Assembly: GCA_913045225.1 (NCBI GenBank)
Contig: CAJWPC010000002.1
Span: 62,001 to 126,000 of the forward strand
Length of the DNA stretch: 64,000 nucleotides
Origin: an uncultured Rhodobiaceae bacterium
GTDB taxonomy: Bacteria > Pseudomonadota > Alphaproteobacteria > Rhizobiales > TMED25
Direction: 5' to 3'
Below, one piece after another: positions 39,914 to 50,029 of this stretch (positions are counted from its first letter, which is position 1; each line of letters begins with the position of its first letter). Below the pieces are notes generated by a model. It saw only the letters and a list, made by a program, of their open reading frames with translations. It was not told where the DNA came from and did not search any database. A program made the position numbers and the translations under genes.

Positions 39914-40301
39914 AAAAAATAATTTCATTAAAATATTCTTCTTCATTTCATTTTTTTTATTTCTTTCTGCGCCGTTGGGGTACTCGGTTTCAGAAAATAA
40001 TGATGGGAGTTTATCAAAGAGTATTATGGAAATTGCAATTGAGCTGAAATGCCTTGAATGCGAAGGGCAAAATGTTTATGAGTCAAATTCAAATTTTTCT
40101 CAATCAATAAAGGCATATATTCGTAAGGAGCTAACAAGAGGAACGGACTCAAGAGATATTATAAATGACCTACATCAAAAATATGGTGATGAGATACTTA
40201 TGACGCCACCAGTTCAAACAAACACTTATGCTTTATGGATGTTGCCATTCTTTCTATTATCCCTTGGATTTTTTATCTTTTTCTATAAATTAAAAAAATG
40301 A
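39906..40301 (+). CDS. ccmH: Cytochrome c-type biogenesis protein CcmH/CcmL
   Basis: LKCLECEGQNVYESNSNFSQSIKAYIRKELTRG; membrane anchor; overlaps ccmF end; ATG 39906. Confidence 0.88.
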   Translation: MHKKNNFIKIFFFISFFLFLSAPLGYSVSENNDGSLSKSIMEIAIELKCLECEGQNVYESNSNFSQSIKAYIRKELTRGTDSRDIINDLHQKYGDEILMTPPVQTNTYALWMLPFFLLSLGFFIFFYKLKK

Positions 40302-40316
40302 TACCCAAACAAATTA

Positions 40317-42167
40317 TTATGCAGTTTTTCGAGTTTTTGGGGCGCTTTCATGGGATATGAGGGGTACTGATATTGTGACACATGTTCCCTTACCCGGCGT
40401 ACTCTTTATGTCTATGTTACCATCATGAATTTGAATAAGAGTGTTTGCAATTGGTAATCCAAGTCTTGATCCTTCTTGATTTATAATATTACTTCTTCTT
40501 GATTTATTGAATGGTTTAAAAATTATATCTATTTCTTCATTCGTCATTCCATGACCGTTATCGGCTATCTCCAAGTTTAGCCATCCATTTTGTTCATTAT
40601 TATTAATACTGATGGTACCACCATCCTTGTTATATTTGATCGCATTAGATATGATATTTGTGATTATTTGCCTTATAGCTGTCTCATTACAAAATATATT
40701 TTCTCTAAAGTCGAAGTGATTTTTAACAATGATGTTTTTTTCGATTATATCAGCACGAAAGTCTGCTAATACCTCATCGACAACAGCATTTATTTTTTGG
40801 CTTTTCTTATTTATTTTTACATCTTCTTTTTCAAGATGTGTCATTGATTCTATATTGCTAATAATACCAAGTAATTCATTTCCACTCTCATATATATCTT
40901 GGGCATACTCTCTGATCTTATCTGGATCATCAATGACCTGGTTTTTTAGGAAATCAGAAAAGCCAATTATCGCATTCAGAGGAGTCCTCAGTTCATGACT
41001 CATGTTTAGTAAGAATTTTGACTTATTGTTCTCAAGTTCTTCAATATTATCTCTCTCTGAGCTATATCTTTCCGTAAGTTCGATTAGCTGTTTTGACTGT
41101 ATATCTTGTTTACGCCTAAGATTATCGAGTTCTTCAACTTTATTAATAAGCTCATTCTCATTATTTAAGAGATCTTGCTGACTGATTTTCTGATTACTGA
41201 TGTCAAGGGCCATTGATGCAATATATCCTGCGCCGGTTTTAATTTCAGTTTTCAATATCCATCTCTTGTCTCTTAATTGAATTTCTTGTTGACTTATTAA
41301 GCCCGGCAGTTGGTTATTTGGATCTTTTTGAACGTCAATTTCAACCATGGATTTCATTGAAAGCTGAGTAATTTCAGATTTTGAAGTACCAGGCTTCGTT
41401 ACGCTTGGAGGTAGGGAATAGAAATCTCTATACTTAGAGTTACACATGACGAGTTGATTTTTGCTATTCCATAAGACAAAAGATAGGGGAAGTGAGTCTA
41501 TAACTTCACTAAGTGTTTTTTGTAAGCGCTGGGTATTAATCTCTTGACTCCTATCGCGTGTAATATCAAATAACAATCCAGAAATATATGGGTTTCCATG
41601 AGAATTATTCAGAAGAGAACCCTTGAGTTTGAACCATTTATTTGTAATATTTGTTTGGTATCTGAAGCTTACTTCGATTTGATCAATTTTCCCTTGGATT
41701 GCACTATTTGCCAATTGATAAAAATTGATATCTTTTGCATGAACACGACTGATAAACTCTTCAAAAGAGATTGAGCTCATTGATTTTATTTTCGAAAGAG
41801 AAAAACACTTATTTGACATATAAATTTTCTTGTTCTTTACGTCCCATGTAAAATATCTTGTGTCTTTGTTATTCAATAAAAGTTTCTGATGGTGCTCGAG
41901 GGTAGAGTAGCTATTTAGTATCAAATTTTTCTCATTTTTCTGGCTCCGGGAGAGAAGAAAAATTAACAAAATGAGGAGTGTATTAGAGCCAACAACAACA
42001 AAAAATAAGCGATTATTATTTAAATCTATAAAATCAACAGGAGTCACATACTGGCTGTATGCCATAAAGATTGTGGTGATAAGTAATATAGTTAATGCTA
42101 CAGATAGGCAAATTTCTTTAATTTGGCTCTGTAGATTAACAGCTGGTCTTTTTCCGCCCAACTGCAT
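40317..42167 (-). CDS. Membrane PAS-domain sensor histidine kinase
   Basis: Two N-terminal TM; KFLLNMSHELRTPLNAIIGFSDFL HisKA; NIISNAIKYNKDGG, IADNGHGMTNEEI, GSRLGLPIANTLIQIHDGNIDIKSTPGKGT. Confidence 0.92.
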   Translation of the reverse strand: MQLGGKRPAVNLQSQIKEICLSVALTILLITTIFMAYSQYVTPVDFIDLNNNRLFFVVVGSNTLLILLIFLLSRSQKNEKNLILNSYSTLEHHQKLLLNNKDTRYFTWDVKNKKIYMSNKCFSLSKIKSMSSISFEEFISRVHAKDINFYQLANSAIQGKIDQIEVSFRYQTNITNKWFKLKGSLLNNSHGNPYISGLLFDITRDRSQEINTQRLQKTLSEVIDSLPLSFVLWNSKNQLVMCNSKYRDFYSLPPSVTKPGTSKSEITQLSMKSMVEIDVQKDPNNQLPGLISQQEIQLRDKRWILKTEIKTGAGYIASMALDISNQKISQQDLLNNENELINKVEELDNLRRKQDIQSKQLIELTERYSSERDNIEELENNKSKFLLNMSHELRTPLNAIIGFSDFLKNQVIDDPDKIREYAQDIYESGNELLGIISNIESMTHLEKEDVKINKKSQKINAVVDEVLADFRADIIEKNIIVKNHFDFRENIFCNETAIRQIITNIISNAIKYNKDGGTISINNNEQNGWLNLEIADNGHGMTNEEIDIIFKPFNKSRRSNIINQEGSRLGLPIANTLIQIHDGNIDIKSTPGKGTCVTISVPLISHESAPKTRKTA

Positions 42168-42428
42168 TGTTTCCTCCTCGTGATCCGTTTCCGCAATATC
42201 GAATCACTTACTATTGATTCGTAATTAGGAGAAAATGTAAAGTAAAAAATGACAAAAAATATTATTTTTTTTTATAAAATAATGAAAATATTTATATAAA
42301 CTACTGATTTTATTAATAAAAAAAAATTAATAGAAAATTAAGTTTTTTTTCAAATTCTGCTGTATTTTTTTAGATTAAATTACTATTCTTCTATTATTGA
42401 TTGTATAAATTATTCTAAAGAGATTACA

Positions 42429-43025
42429 TTGAGTCCGATAAAGAAAATAGACCAACTCACAGAGCGAGATGGCTTGCCGAAAGAGTTATGTGAGCTTTTG
42501 AACAAGTACCCCAGAGATACTTGGACCAAAGATACATTAAACGGTAATTGGGTTGGTTTTTGGCTTGGAAGACATTCTGTTTTTAGAGAAATTTGTAATT
42601 CACTAAAACATATTATTAATCAATTACTGGATGGTAGTATCTCTCATCAAAATTTCATGAAACAATACATCCACTTAATGAATATGATGCTTCACAATTT
42701 GGACTCTCACCACGCTGTAGAGGACAACTATATATTCCCAAAATTTCATCAAAAAAGTGAAAAATTTAGATACGGATTAGAATTACTAGAGAATGATCAT
42801 CATTTAATTCACCAATCAATAGATACACTTACATCCGAGGGTAATAAAATAATTAGAACTTTTAACGAGAAAAAAGATATTGACCATAAGTTATTGATTG
42901 GTAGTTATAGTAAAGTGAATGATGACTTTGATAAGTTACTCATAGCACACCTTCATGACGAAGAAGATCTTCTGATACCTCTTGTCTCAGAATATGGCGA
43001 AGAATATTTTGGCTTGGGGCACTAA
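42429..43025 (+). CDS. Hemerythrin HHE domain-containing protein
   Basis: MMLHNLDSHHAVEDNYIFPKF, ENDHHLIHQSIDTL, LIAHLHDEEDLLIPLV. Confidence 0.82.
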   Translation: MSPIKKIDQLTERDGLPKELCELLNKYPRDTWTKDTLNGNWVGFWLGRHSVFREICNSLKHIINQLLDGSISHQNFMKQYIHLMNMMLHNLDSHHAVEDNYIFPKFHQKSEKFRYGLELLENDHHLIHQSIDTLTSEGNKIIRTFNEKKDIDHKLLIGSYSKVNDDFDKLLIAHLHDEEDLLIPLVSEYGEEYFGLGH

Positions 43026-44012
43026 ATGAAAATTCACTCCCATAAATTTTGTGTTGCTCCAATGATGGACTATACAGATACTCACTTTCGATATTTTCTG
43101 AGGCAGCTTTCCTCAAATATTTTTTTATATACAGAAATGGTCTCATGTGATGCCATTATTTTTGGAAACAGGGATGGGCTTTTAAAATATAATCCAGGAG
43201 AGCATCCTGTTGGTCTGCAGATTGGCGGCTCATCAATTGAAAAGATGACGGAGGCTGCTATTATTGGTGAAGCATTTGGCTATGACGAAATAAACCTCAA
43301 TATTGGATGTCCATCGCCAAGAGTCCAGAAAGGAAACTTTGGAGCATGCTTGATGTCTAATGCTAATCTCGTTAGTGAAATTATTTTAGCTATTAAAAAA
43401 AGAGTTAAAATCCCAGTGACTGTAAAATGTCGTTTAGGTATTGATGACCAAGATATTGAAAAAGAACTACCTATATTCATGAATTCAATAATTGAAGCTG
43501 GTGTCGATCTTGTTATAGTTCACGCACGTAAGGCGATATTGAGTGGTATTACCCCAAAAGAAAACAGGACAATACCCGAGCTTAATTATAATGCTGTTTA
43601 TGCGATCAAAGAGTACATATCAGATAAGGAAATTATTATTAACGGTGGGATCAACTCAATCGGTGAAATTTATGAGCATTTAAAATATACAGACGGGGTT
43701 ATGCTTGGAAGGAAAATTATGAATGATCCAATATTTGTCCTCGAAGTCGATGAAAAATTGTTTTCATCAAAAGGAAACAAAAATCTTAAGCGAATAATTG
43801 AAAATTATAGTGATTATGCTGATCGACAAACTAGTATTGGGACTTCACGGTCGCAAATAATAAAGCCAATAATGAGTTTGTTTAATAATAGGCCAAATGC
43901 AAAAAAATGGCGAAGAGGATTAGATCAATACAGAAATAGTAATTATTCAGCTTTAGATTACATCACAGAATTACATGCTAATTTTATTGATGGAGTGGAG
44001 TTCAAGTATTGA
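43026..44012 (+). CDS. dusA: tRNA-dihydrouridine synthase DusA type
   Basis: HKFCVAPMMDYTDTHFRYFLRQLSSNIFLYTEMVSCDAI, HPVGLQIGGSS, GYDEINLNIGCPSPRVQKGNFGACLM. Confidence 0.92.
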   Translation: MKIHSHKFCVAPMMDYTDTHFRYFLRQLSSNIFLYTEMVSCDAIIFGNRDGLLKYNPGEHPVGLQIGGSSIEKMTEAAIIGEAFGYDEINLNIGCPSPRVQKGNFGACLMSNANLVSEIILAIKKRVKIPVTVKCRLGIDDQDIEKELPIFMNSIIEAGVDLVIVHARKAILSGITPKENRTIPELNYNAVYAIKEYISDKEIIINGGINSIGEIYEHLKYTDGVMLGRKIMNDPIFVLEVDEKLFSSKGNKNLKRIIENYSDYADRQTSIGTSRSQIIKPIMSLFNNRPNAKKWRRGLDQYRNSNYSALDYITELHANFIDGVEFKY

Positions 44013-44025
44013 TGCTTTGAATTGA

Positions 44026-44823
44026 TCAAATTACAACGCAAATTGACAAATAAATCATAATTTCTGAAAATTGTTGTGACGAACCGCAGACATCTCCGGT
44101 TTGCCCTTTGATTGCCCTCCAAGCTAAATATGAGACTAGTAATGTTGAAAATACAGCTGCAAAAATAGATACAAAATATATCTTATACCCAATAAATATA
44201 CAAATTGTTAGAAATGTAATTAATGCAGAAACACCAAACGCAATATATGTACTTGAAATATTTTTCTGATGGGCGGCACTGCCGAGGCCAGTTTTTTTTG
44301 CCGGAGGTAATGTTGTTAATACATATAGCATGGATGTTCGCGATAATATTGCAACAGAAACAATAATGAGAAGGACATCTATTGTTCCTAATATGCTAAA
44401 TAGATAATAAATGGAGATAAACCGTGTCAAAAGAGATAAATTTACAGATATAACCCCATAAGCTCCAATACTGCTATCACCCATAATTTCTAGTTTTCTT
44501 TTTTTGGTATTTCCACCGTATGAGTCACAGAAATCTGCAAGCCCATCTTCATGTAAGCAGCCCGTAATAAGTGAAGACATTATAATAATTATTATCGAGT
44601 TAATTATATCTATATCTCTAAAGAGCGAGATAAGAAAAACAGGAAAAGTAATTATAGAACCAAGTATGAGACCTATGAATGGGATGGTATAGACTATTTG
44701 AGATAAGTCTTTTGATCCATTTTTTACGGGCAGCAGTGAAAAGAAAATTAGTCCGCTAAGTGTATCAGGAATTATATTTTTAAAAAAAATATTTATATCT
44801 TTAAGATTAAAATGTTTTATCAT
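44026..44823 (-). CDS. cobS: Adenosylcobinamide-GDP ribazoletransferase
   Basis: ITGCLHEDGLADFCDSYGGNTKKRKLEIMGDSSIGAYGVI. Confidence 0.92.
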   Translation of the reverse strand: MIKHFNLKDINIFFKNIIPDTLSGLIFFSLLPVKNGSKDLSQIVYTIPFIGLILGSIITFPVFLISLFRDIDIINSIIIIIMSSLITGCLHEDGLADFCDSYGGNTKKRKLEIMGDSSIGAYGVISVNLSLLTRFISIYYLFSILGTIDVLLIIVSVAILSRTSMLYVLTTLPPAKKTGLGSAAHQKNISSTYIAFGVSALITFLTICIFIGYKIYFVSIFAAVFSTLLVSYLAWRAIKGQTGDVCGSSQQFSEIMIYLSICVVI

Positions 44824-44856
44824 ATATCTTTTATGTAGAGAGATTCAAAACTAATT

Positions 44857-45885
44857 ATGGTTGATATTAAATCAAATTCAGTTCCAACATTCAATGAATT
44901 AGTTGAGTTTATATCTCAAATGCCATCAATAGATGCAAAAGCCGTTAGTTTAGTAAGACAAAGAAATGAAAAGCTGTTAAAACCATCAGGTTCTCTAGGG
45001 ATAGTTGAAGACATTGTTGAGTGGGTAGCGGGGTGGCAGGGTTCCTACCCTCCAAAGGTAAATAATATTACCTTATCTATTTTCGTATCAAATCATGGTA
45101 CCGCTGATACACATAAAATCTCTCCATATCCAACTACTGTAACTGAAGCATTGGTCAAAAGTTTTAGATCCGATCATGCTGTGATAAACCAGATATGTAA
45201 AACTCATAACGTTGGTTTACAAGTTTTTGATCTTGCGTTAGAAATGCCAACAAAAAATATCACTGAAAATGCTGCAATGACCGAAAATGATTGTATTACA
45301 ACGATTTTGTATGGAAGAGAGGCTCTTGACACTAGCCCAGATATAATATGCTTAGGTGAGGCTGGCATCGGAAATACAACGATTGCTTCTAGTATCTGCG
45401 CCGCGCTATACGGCGGAAATACATCTGATTGGGTAGGAATTGGAACTGGAGCTGATAAAGAAATGATAAAAACTAAAATTGAAGTAATTGAAAAAAGCTT
45501 GAAGCTACATGAAAGCCGTGAGCCAATGAAAATACTTCAATGTTTTGGTGGCAGGGAATTTGCAGCAATCTTTGGTGCAATTTTAGCTGCACGCTTTGAA
45601 CGAATCCCAGTGATATTGGATGGTTTTCCTGTATGTGCAGCAGCAGCTTTATTGCATGCTATATCATCTGATGCCCTTGATCACTGCTATGTAAGCCATT
45701 TATCGAGTGAGCCTGGCCATGAAAGACTACTGGAGCGCATCAACAAAAAACCCCTAGTTGATTTTAAAATGCGCCTAGGTGAGGGTAGCGGGGCCGCTAT
45801 GGTTACGCCAATATTTCAATCATCGGTAAATATACACAATAATACATCTACTTTTGAAGAGTCCTCCGTACCAAACAAGAGTTAG
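44857..45885 (+). CDS. cobT: Nicotinate-nucleotide--dimethylbenzimidazole phosphoribosyltransferase
   Basis: KPSGSLGIVEDIVEWVAGWQG, FVSNHGTADTHKISPYPTTVTEALVKSF, LGEAGIGNTTIASSICAALYGG. Confidence 0.95.
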   Translation: MVDIKSNSVPTFNELVEFISQMPSIDAKAVSLVRQRNEKLLKPSGSLGIVEDIVEWVAGWQGSYPPKVNNITLSIFVSNHGTADTHKISPYPTTVTEALVKSFRSDHAVINQICKTHNVGLQVFDLALEMPTKNITENAAMTENDCITTILYGREALDTSPDIICLGEAGIGNTTIASSICAALYGGNTSDWVGIGTGADKEMIKTKIEVIEKSLKLHESREPMKILQCFGGREFAAIFGAILAARFERIPVILDGFPVCAAAALLHAISSDALDHCYVSHLSSEPGHERLLERINKKPLVDFKMRLGEGSGAAMVTPIFQSSVNIHNNTSTFEESSVPNKS

Positions 45886-46937
45886 TGATGATCACAAATT
45901 CCGACCAAATAACACATAATAAAGTTGATATATTTTTGGATGATAAGCACGGTGGAGATTTATCGTATGCAGTCAGGGTTAATAGAAAAATAAAAAAGTG
46001 GATCGATTTATCAACTGGAATAAATCCCAATGCATATAATGACTTTAATATTGATAAAACAGTTTACTCGCATTTACCGAGCGGTAACCAATTGGCGGAG
46101 TTGATGTCAATCGCCAGAGGGTACTACAATTTAAATCAAGAAATAAAAATTTGTGCTTATCAGGGAGCTCAGGGAGTCATAAATATCCTACCCAATATAG
46201 TTAACAAAAATATTCATGATACAATACAAATTTTGACGCCAACCTATACTGAACATTACAGAGTGTGGAATGACCACGGATTTAAAATACGATTAGTTAC
46301 GAATATCGAAAATGAATTAGATCCATCAATCCCCTTTGTTTTGGTTAATCCAAATAATCCAGATGGAAAATTATTTCAACCAAAATACCTCGAAGAACTG
46401 TGGGAAAGAATAAGAAAAGCAGGTGGATTTTTAATCCTTGACGAGTCATTTATGGATGGGACACCAGATATGTCATTAAGATTTGATAACTGTAGAGATA
46501 ACGTAATCGTCATAAGATCATTTGGAAAGTTTTTTGGTCTTCCAGGTCTTAGACTTGGCTTTGTATATGGTGATAATCATTACATCAATAAAATATCTAG
46601 CTTAGTTGGACCTTGGCCCATCTCATCATCATCGTTGCTAATTGCACGTAAAGCGATGTTAGATACAGTATGGATAAGCGCTACAATTACAGATTTGAAA
46701 ATGAAATCAACTGCGTTATCAAATTTTTTGCATGATCAAAAACTGAAGACAGTTGGTGATTGTTATTTTTTTAAGACAATTGAACTTGATAGAGCATCAC
46801 AGATGCACGAGGCGCTCGCAAATCATGGTATTTGGACACGAATATTTAATTACAATCAAAAATGGTTAAGAATGGGGCTTACAAAAAATAAATTTGAATT
46901 TGAATATTTAGCCAATACAATAATGGATATATTATAA
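45885..46937 (+). CDS. cobC: Threonine-phosphate decarboxylase-like aminotransferase
   Basis: HGGDLSYAVRVNRKIKKWIDLSTGINPNAY, LVNPNNPDGKLF, IVIRSFGKFFGLPGLRLGFV. Confidence 0.92.
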   Translation: MMITNSDQITHNKVDIFLDDKHGGDLSYAVRVNRKIKKWIDLSTGINPNAYNDFNIDKTVYSHLPSGNQLAELMSIARGYYNLNQEIKICAYQGAQGVINILPNIVNKNIHDTIQILTPTYTEHYRVWNDHGFKIRLVTNIENELDPSIPFVLVNPNNPDGKLFQPKYLEELWERIRKAGGFLILDESFMDGTPDMSLRFDNCRDNVIVIRSFGKFFGLPGLRLGFVYGDNHYINKISSLVGPWPISSSSLLIARKAMLDTVWISATITDLKMKSTALSNFLHDQKLKTVGDCYFFKTIELDRASQMHEALANHGIWTRIFNYNQKWLRMGLTKNKFEFEYLANTIMDIL

Positions 46938-46947
46938 GAGTTTAAAA

Positions 46948-47916
46948 ATGGATTTATTAATAGTTATATTTATCGCTGTCATAGTTGACGCTATATGGGG
47001 AGATGATCACTGGATCTGGAAGAAGTTCAAGCATCCGGTTGCTCTTGTTGGTCGATTTATTAATTTCCTTGATGTTGAGTTTAACCGGAATGAGTTCTCC
47101 GAGTCATCTCGTACATTTAATGGTTTTATTGTAATTATAATGTCCATAATCATTATCTGGTTTTTATCTTCAATTATAGAAGGGTTATTATTCGGAAATA
47201 TTATCGGGAATTTAATTTTAGGATTGATAATTTCAATCTTGCTAGCAGGGAAGTCATTATTTGTTCACGTAAAGAATATATATGATGATTTTATGAGGGA
47301 TGATCTAGATAATGCCAAAATAAACTTATCGAAAATTGTCTCTCGAAAAGTTGATGAATATGACGAAAGTGCAATAACAAGAGGGGCAATTGAGAGCTTG
47401 TCAGAGAATTTTAGCGATGGATATGTTGCTCCATTATTTTGGTTACTTATTGCGGGCTTACCGGGAATTTTCATATATAAGTTTATAAATACAGCGGATA
47501 GTATGATTGCCTATAAGAATGATAAATATCATAATTTCGGTAAATGCACTGCTTACCTAGATGATATCTTGAATTTTATACCCGCGCGTTTGTCCTCTTT
47601 ACTTCTTGTTTTTGCAAGCTTTGTACTCAAAGAAAACTGGCAGCAGGCATTATTGTGCATAAAACAGGATGCGAGCAAGAGCCCATCTCCAAATTCAGGT
47701 TGGCCAGAGTCTGCAATGGCGGGAGCATTGGATATTTCACTAGGTGGGGATAATTTTTATGATGGTGAACTAATTAAATCGGATTGGATAAACGGGAGTG
47801 GTGAAAAAATTATTAGTTTTGATTTTATAACAAGAGCGCTTTGGATTTATTCTACATCTATTGTAATTTATCTTGTTTTTGTAACTATTTTTTTATTGCT
47901 TCGTATTATTTTTTGA
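46948..47916 (+). CDS. cobD: Adenosylcobinamide-phosphate synthase (CbiB/CobD)
   Basis: IVDAIWGDDHWIWKKFKHPVALVGRFI, ESLSENFSDGYVAPLFW, PSPNSGWPESAMAGALDISLGG. Confidence 0.94.
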   Translation: MDLLIVIFIAVIVDAIWGDDHWIWKKFKHPVALVGRFINFLDVEFNRNEFSESSRTFNGFIVIIMSIIIIWFLSSIIEGLLFGNIIGNLILGLIISILLAGKSLFVHVKNIYDDFMRDDLDNAKINLSKIVSRKVDEYDESAITRGAIESLSENFSDGYVAPLFWLLIAGLPGIFIYKFINTADSMIAYKNDKYHNFGKCTAYLDDILNFIPARLSSLLLVFASFVLKENWQQALLCIKQDASKSPSPNSGWPESAMAGALDISLGGDNFYDGELIKSDWINGSGEKIISFDFITRALWIYSTSIVIYLVFVTIFLLLRIIF

Positions 47917-49365
47917 TAAATCCAATATCGACTTCCAAGAAATATGTTTCTCCAGATGATCAGCTAAATCATTTAATGCTTGATCAAGTATTGTCTCATA
48001 ATCATCTATTTCACTACTATCAATTGATTTATTCGTAATACTAAATAACCACTCAATAAGATGTCTATTGTGGAAAATTCCATGCACATAGGTACCAAAG
48101 ACTCTCCCATTAGCTGATTGAGCGCCATCATGCTTATTATCAATTAAAAACAGGGGTCTTTCACAGTCTTTTCCATAGGTTCTACCAATATGAATTTCAT
48201 AACCAACCATTTTCTTGTTCGATTCTATATGTTTTCCATTGATTTTTGTTACGATTTTACTATTTATCATCTCGGTTTCGACATCTAAAAGTTCTAGACC
48301 CCTTGTGGCTCTTACGCTACTTTCTATTTTCTCATTGTCATTAATGAATTTGCCAAGCATTTGGTATCCGCCACATAGACCGATGACAACCCCATTGTTA
48401 TCATGATGCATCCTTATTTCTCTATCCCAGTTATTTTCTCGTAGCTCTCTCAAATCGCTAATTGTTGATTTTGAACCTAATAATAAAATAATATCAGTTT
48501 TTTGCGGTATATTATCTCCGGGTCTTACATAATTTATATTGATATTTTTTTGGTTTCTTAGCGGGTCAAGGTCATCAAAGTTTGATATTTTACTTAGAAT
48601 TGGAACTGATATCGTAAGCTTTGCATCTGATTTTTTGTTATTTATAAAAATTTTTTCAAGATCATGAGAGTCTTCGGCAGGCAATTTATGAATATTTTCA
48701 TAATATGGAACTAAGCCTAAGAATTTCCATTGAGTTCTTTTTTCTATTTCTAAAATGCCATTTTTAAATAATTTAGGATCGCCACGAAATCTGTTGATTA
48801 TGAATCCAATTAGACTTTTATTATCTTCTGAGTCCAAAACAGCTTTTGTTCCAACTAAGCTCGCAATGACACCACCACGGTCAATATCTCCTATAATTAT
48901 AGTTGGTACTGATAATTTTGTTGCAAATCCCATATTTGCAATATCTCCATCACGCAGATTAATTTCTGCGGGACTTCCTGCACCCTCAACTAAGATGAGG
49001 TCATGCTTTGCTGATAAATTCATAAACGCCTTCTCAACATGCGGCATGAGTGAGCCTTTAATTTTTTGATATTCAAATCCACTCACTGATCTCTCAAATT
49101 TACCATTAATTATAAGTTGTGAACCCCGCTCGCTTTGGGGTTTTAGAAGTATTGGGTTATGTAAAATACTGGGCTCTAGCCCAGAAGCAATTGCCTGTAG
49201 TGCTTGCGCTCTACCAATCTCACCACCATCTAAAGTTGCAGCTGCGTTGTTTGACATATTTTGTGGTTTGAATGGTGCTACAGATATTCCATTTCTTCTG
49301 AATAGCCTGCACAGCCCAGCAACAATTATTGATTTGCCTACGCTTGAGCCAGTTCCTTGAAACAT
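47893..49365 (-). CDS. cobQ: Cobyric acid synthase
   Basis: MFQGTGSSVGKSIIVAGLCRLFRRNGISVAPFKPQNMSNNA; GEIGRAQALQAIASGLEPSILHNPILLKPQSERGSQ. Confidence 0.96.
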   Translation of the reverse strand: MFQGTGSSVGKSIIVAGLCRLFRRNGISVAPFKPQNMSNNAAATLDGGEIGRAQALQAIASGLEPSILHNPILLKPQSERGSQLIINGKFERSVSGFEYQKIKGSLMPHVEKAFMNLSAKHDLILVEGAGSPAEINLRDGDIANMGFATKLSVPTIIIGDIDRGGVIASLVGTKAVLDSEDNKSLIGFIINRFRGDPKLFKNGILEIEKRTQWKFLGLVPYYENIHKLPAEDSHDLEKIFINNKKSDAKLTISVPILSKISNFDDLDPLRNQKNININYVRPGDNIPQKTDIILLLGSKSTISDLRELRENNWDREIRMHHDNNGVVIGLCGGYQMLGKFINDNEKIESSVRATRGLELLDVETEMINSKIVTKINGKHIESNKKMVGYEIHIGRTYGKDCERPLFLIDNKHDGAQSANGRVFGTYVHGIFHNRHLIEWLFSITNKSIDSSEIDDYETILDQALNDLADHLEKHISWKSILDLSKNNTKQ

Positions 49366-49398
49366 AATTGCTGGTGTTTTTCCTATTGGCTTAACCTC

Positions 49399-50025
49399 CT
49401 AAAATTCTATTCCAAGTTGTGCTTTTACACCCCTTCTAAAGGGGTGCTTTATTAAGTCCATATTTGTGACAAGATCAGCAATTTCGAGAAGTTCTTCTTT
49501 TGCGTTACGCCCAGTAATTATAACATGAGTTTTTTCAGGTTTATTTTTTAAAGTCTCCAAAACCTCATCTAAAGACAAGTAGTCATAGCGTAGAACAATA
49601 TTCAATTCATCGAGGAGCACAATTTGGTTTTTCTCATCAAAGATTAACTCTTTACTTTTTTCCCATGCATTTTTTGCAGCTTCGATATCTCTCATTCTAT
49701 CCTGCGTTTCCCATGTAAAGCCCTCACCCATTTTATAGATCTCTACCTGATCTTGAAATTTTTCAAGAGCTGCTCTTTCACCTGAAAGCCATTGCCCCTT
49801 TACAAATTGAACTACAGCAACATTCATTTTATTTCCTAAGGCCCGAAATATCATTCCAAAAGCTGCTGTTGTTTTACCCTTACCTTTGCCGGTGTTAACA
49901 ATAATAAGACCTTTTTCAATTGTTTTTGTTGCCAGTATTTTCTTTCTCGCTTCTTTTTTCTTATACATTTTCTCTGCATGTCTTTTATTGAGTTCTTGTT
50001 CTGTCAGATGTTTTTTTTCAGGCAT
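49399..50025 (-). CDS. cobO: Corrinoid adenosyltransferase CobO/CobA type
   Basis: GLIIVNTGKGKGKTTAAFGMIFRALGNKMNVAVVQFVKGQWLSGERAALE; HPFRRGVKAQLGIEF. Confidence 0.96.
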   Translation of the reverse strand: MPEKKHLTEQELNKRHAEKMYKKKEARKKILATKTIEKGLIIVNTGKGKGKTTAAFGMIFRALGNKMNVAVVQFVKGQWLSGERAALEKFQDQVEIYKMGEGFTWETQDRMRDIEAAKNAWEKSKELIFDEKNQIVLLDELNIVLRYDYLSLDEVLETLKNKPEKTHVIITGRNAKEELLEIADLVTNMDLIKHPFRRGVKAQLGIEF

Positions 50026-50029
50026 TTAA

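Noticed and set aside
42230-42428. Long A/T homopolymer-rich gap as possible replication origin or repeat
   Set aside because: No DnaA boxes or repeated units recognised; simple AT-rich intergenic sequence fits.
44823-44857. Cobalamin riboswitch upstream of cobS/cobT
   Set aside because: Divergent gap is only ~33 bp, too short for a B12 riboswitch; none seen in the other cob gene gaps.
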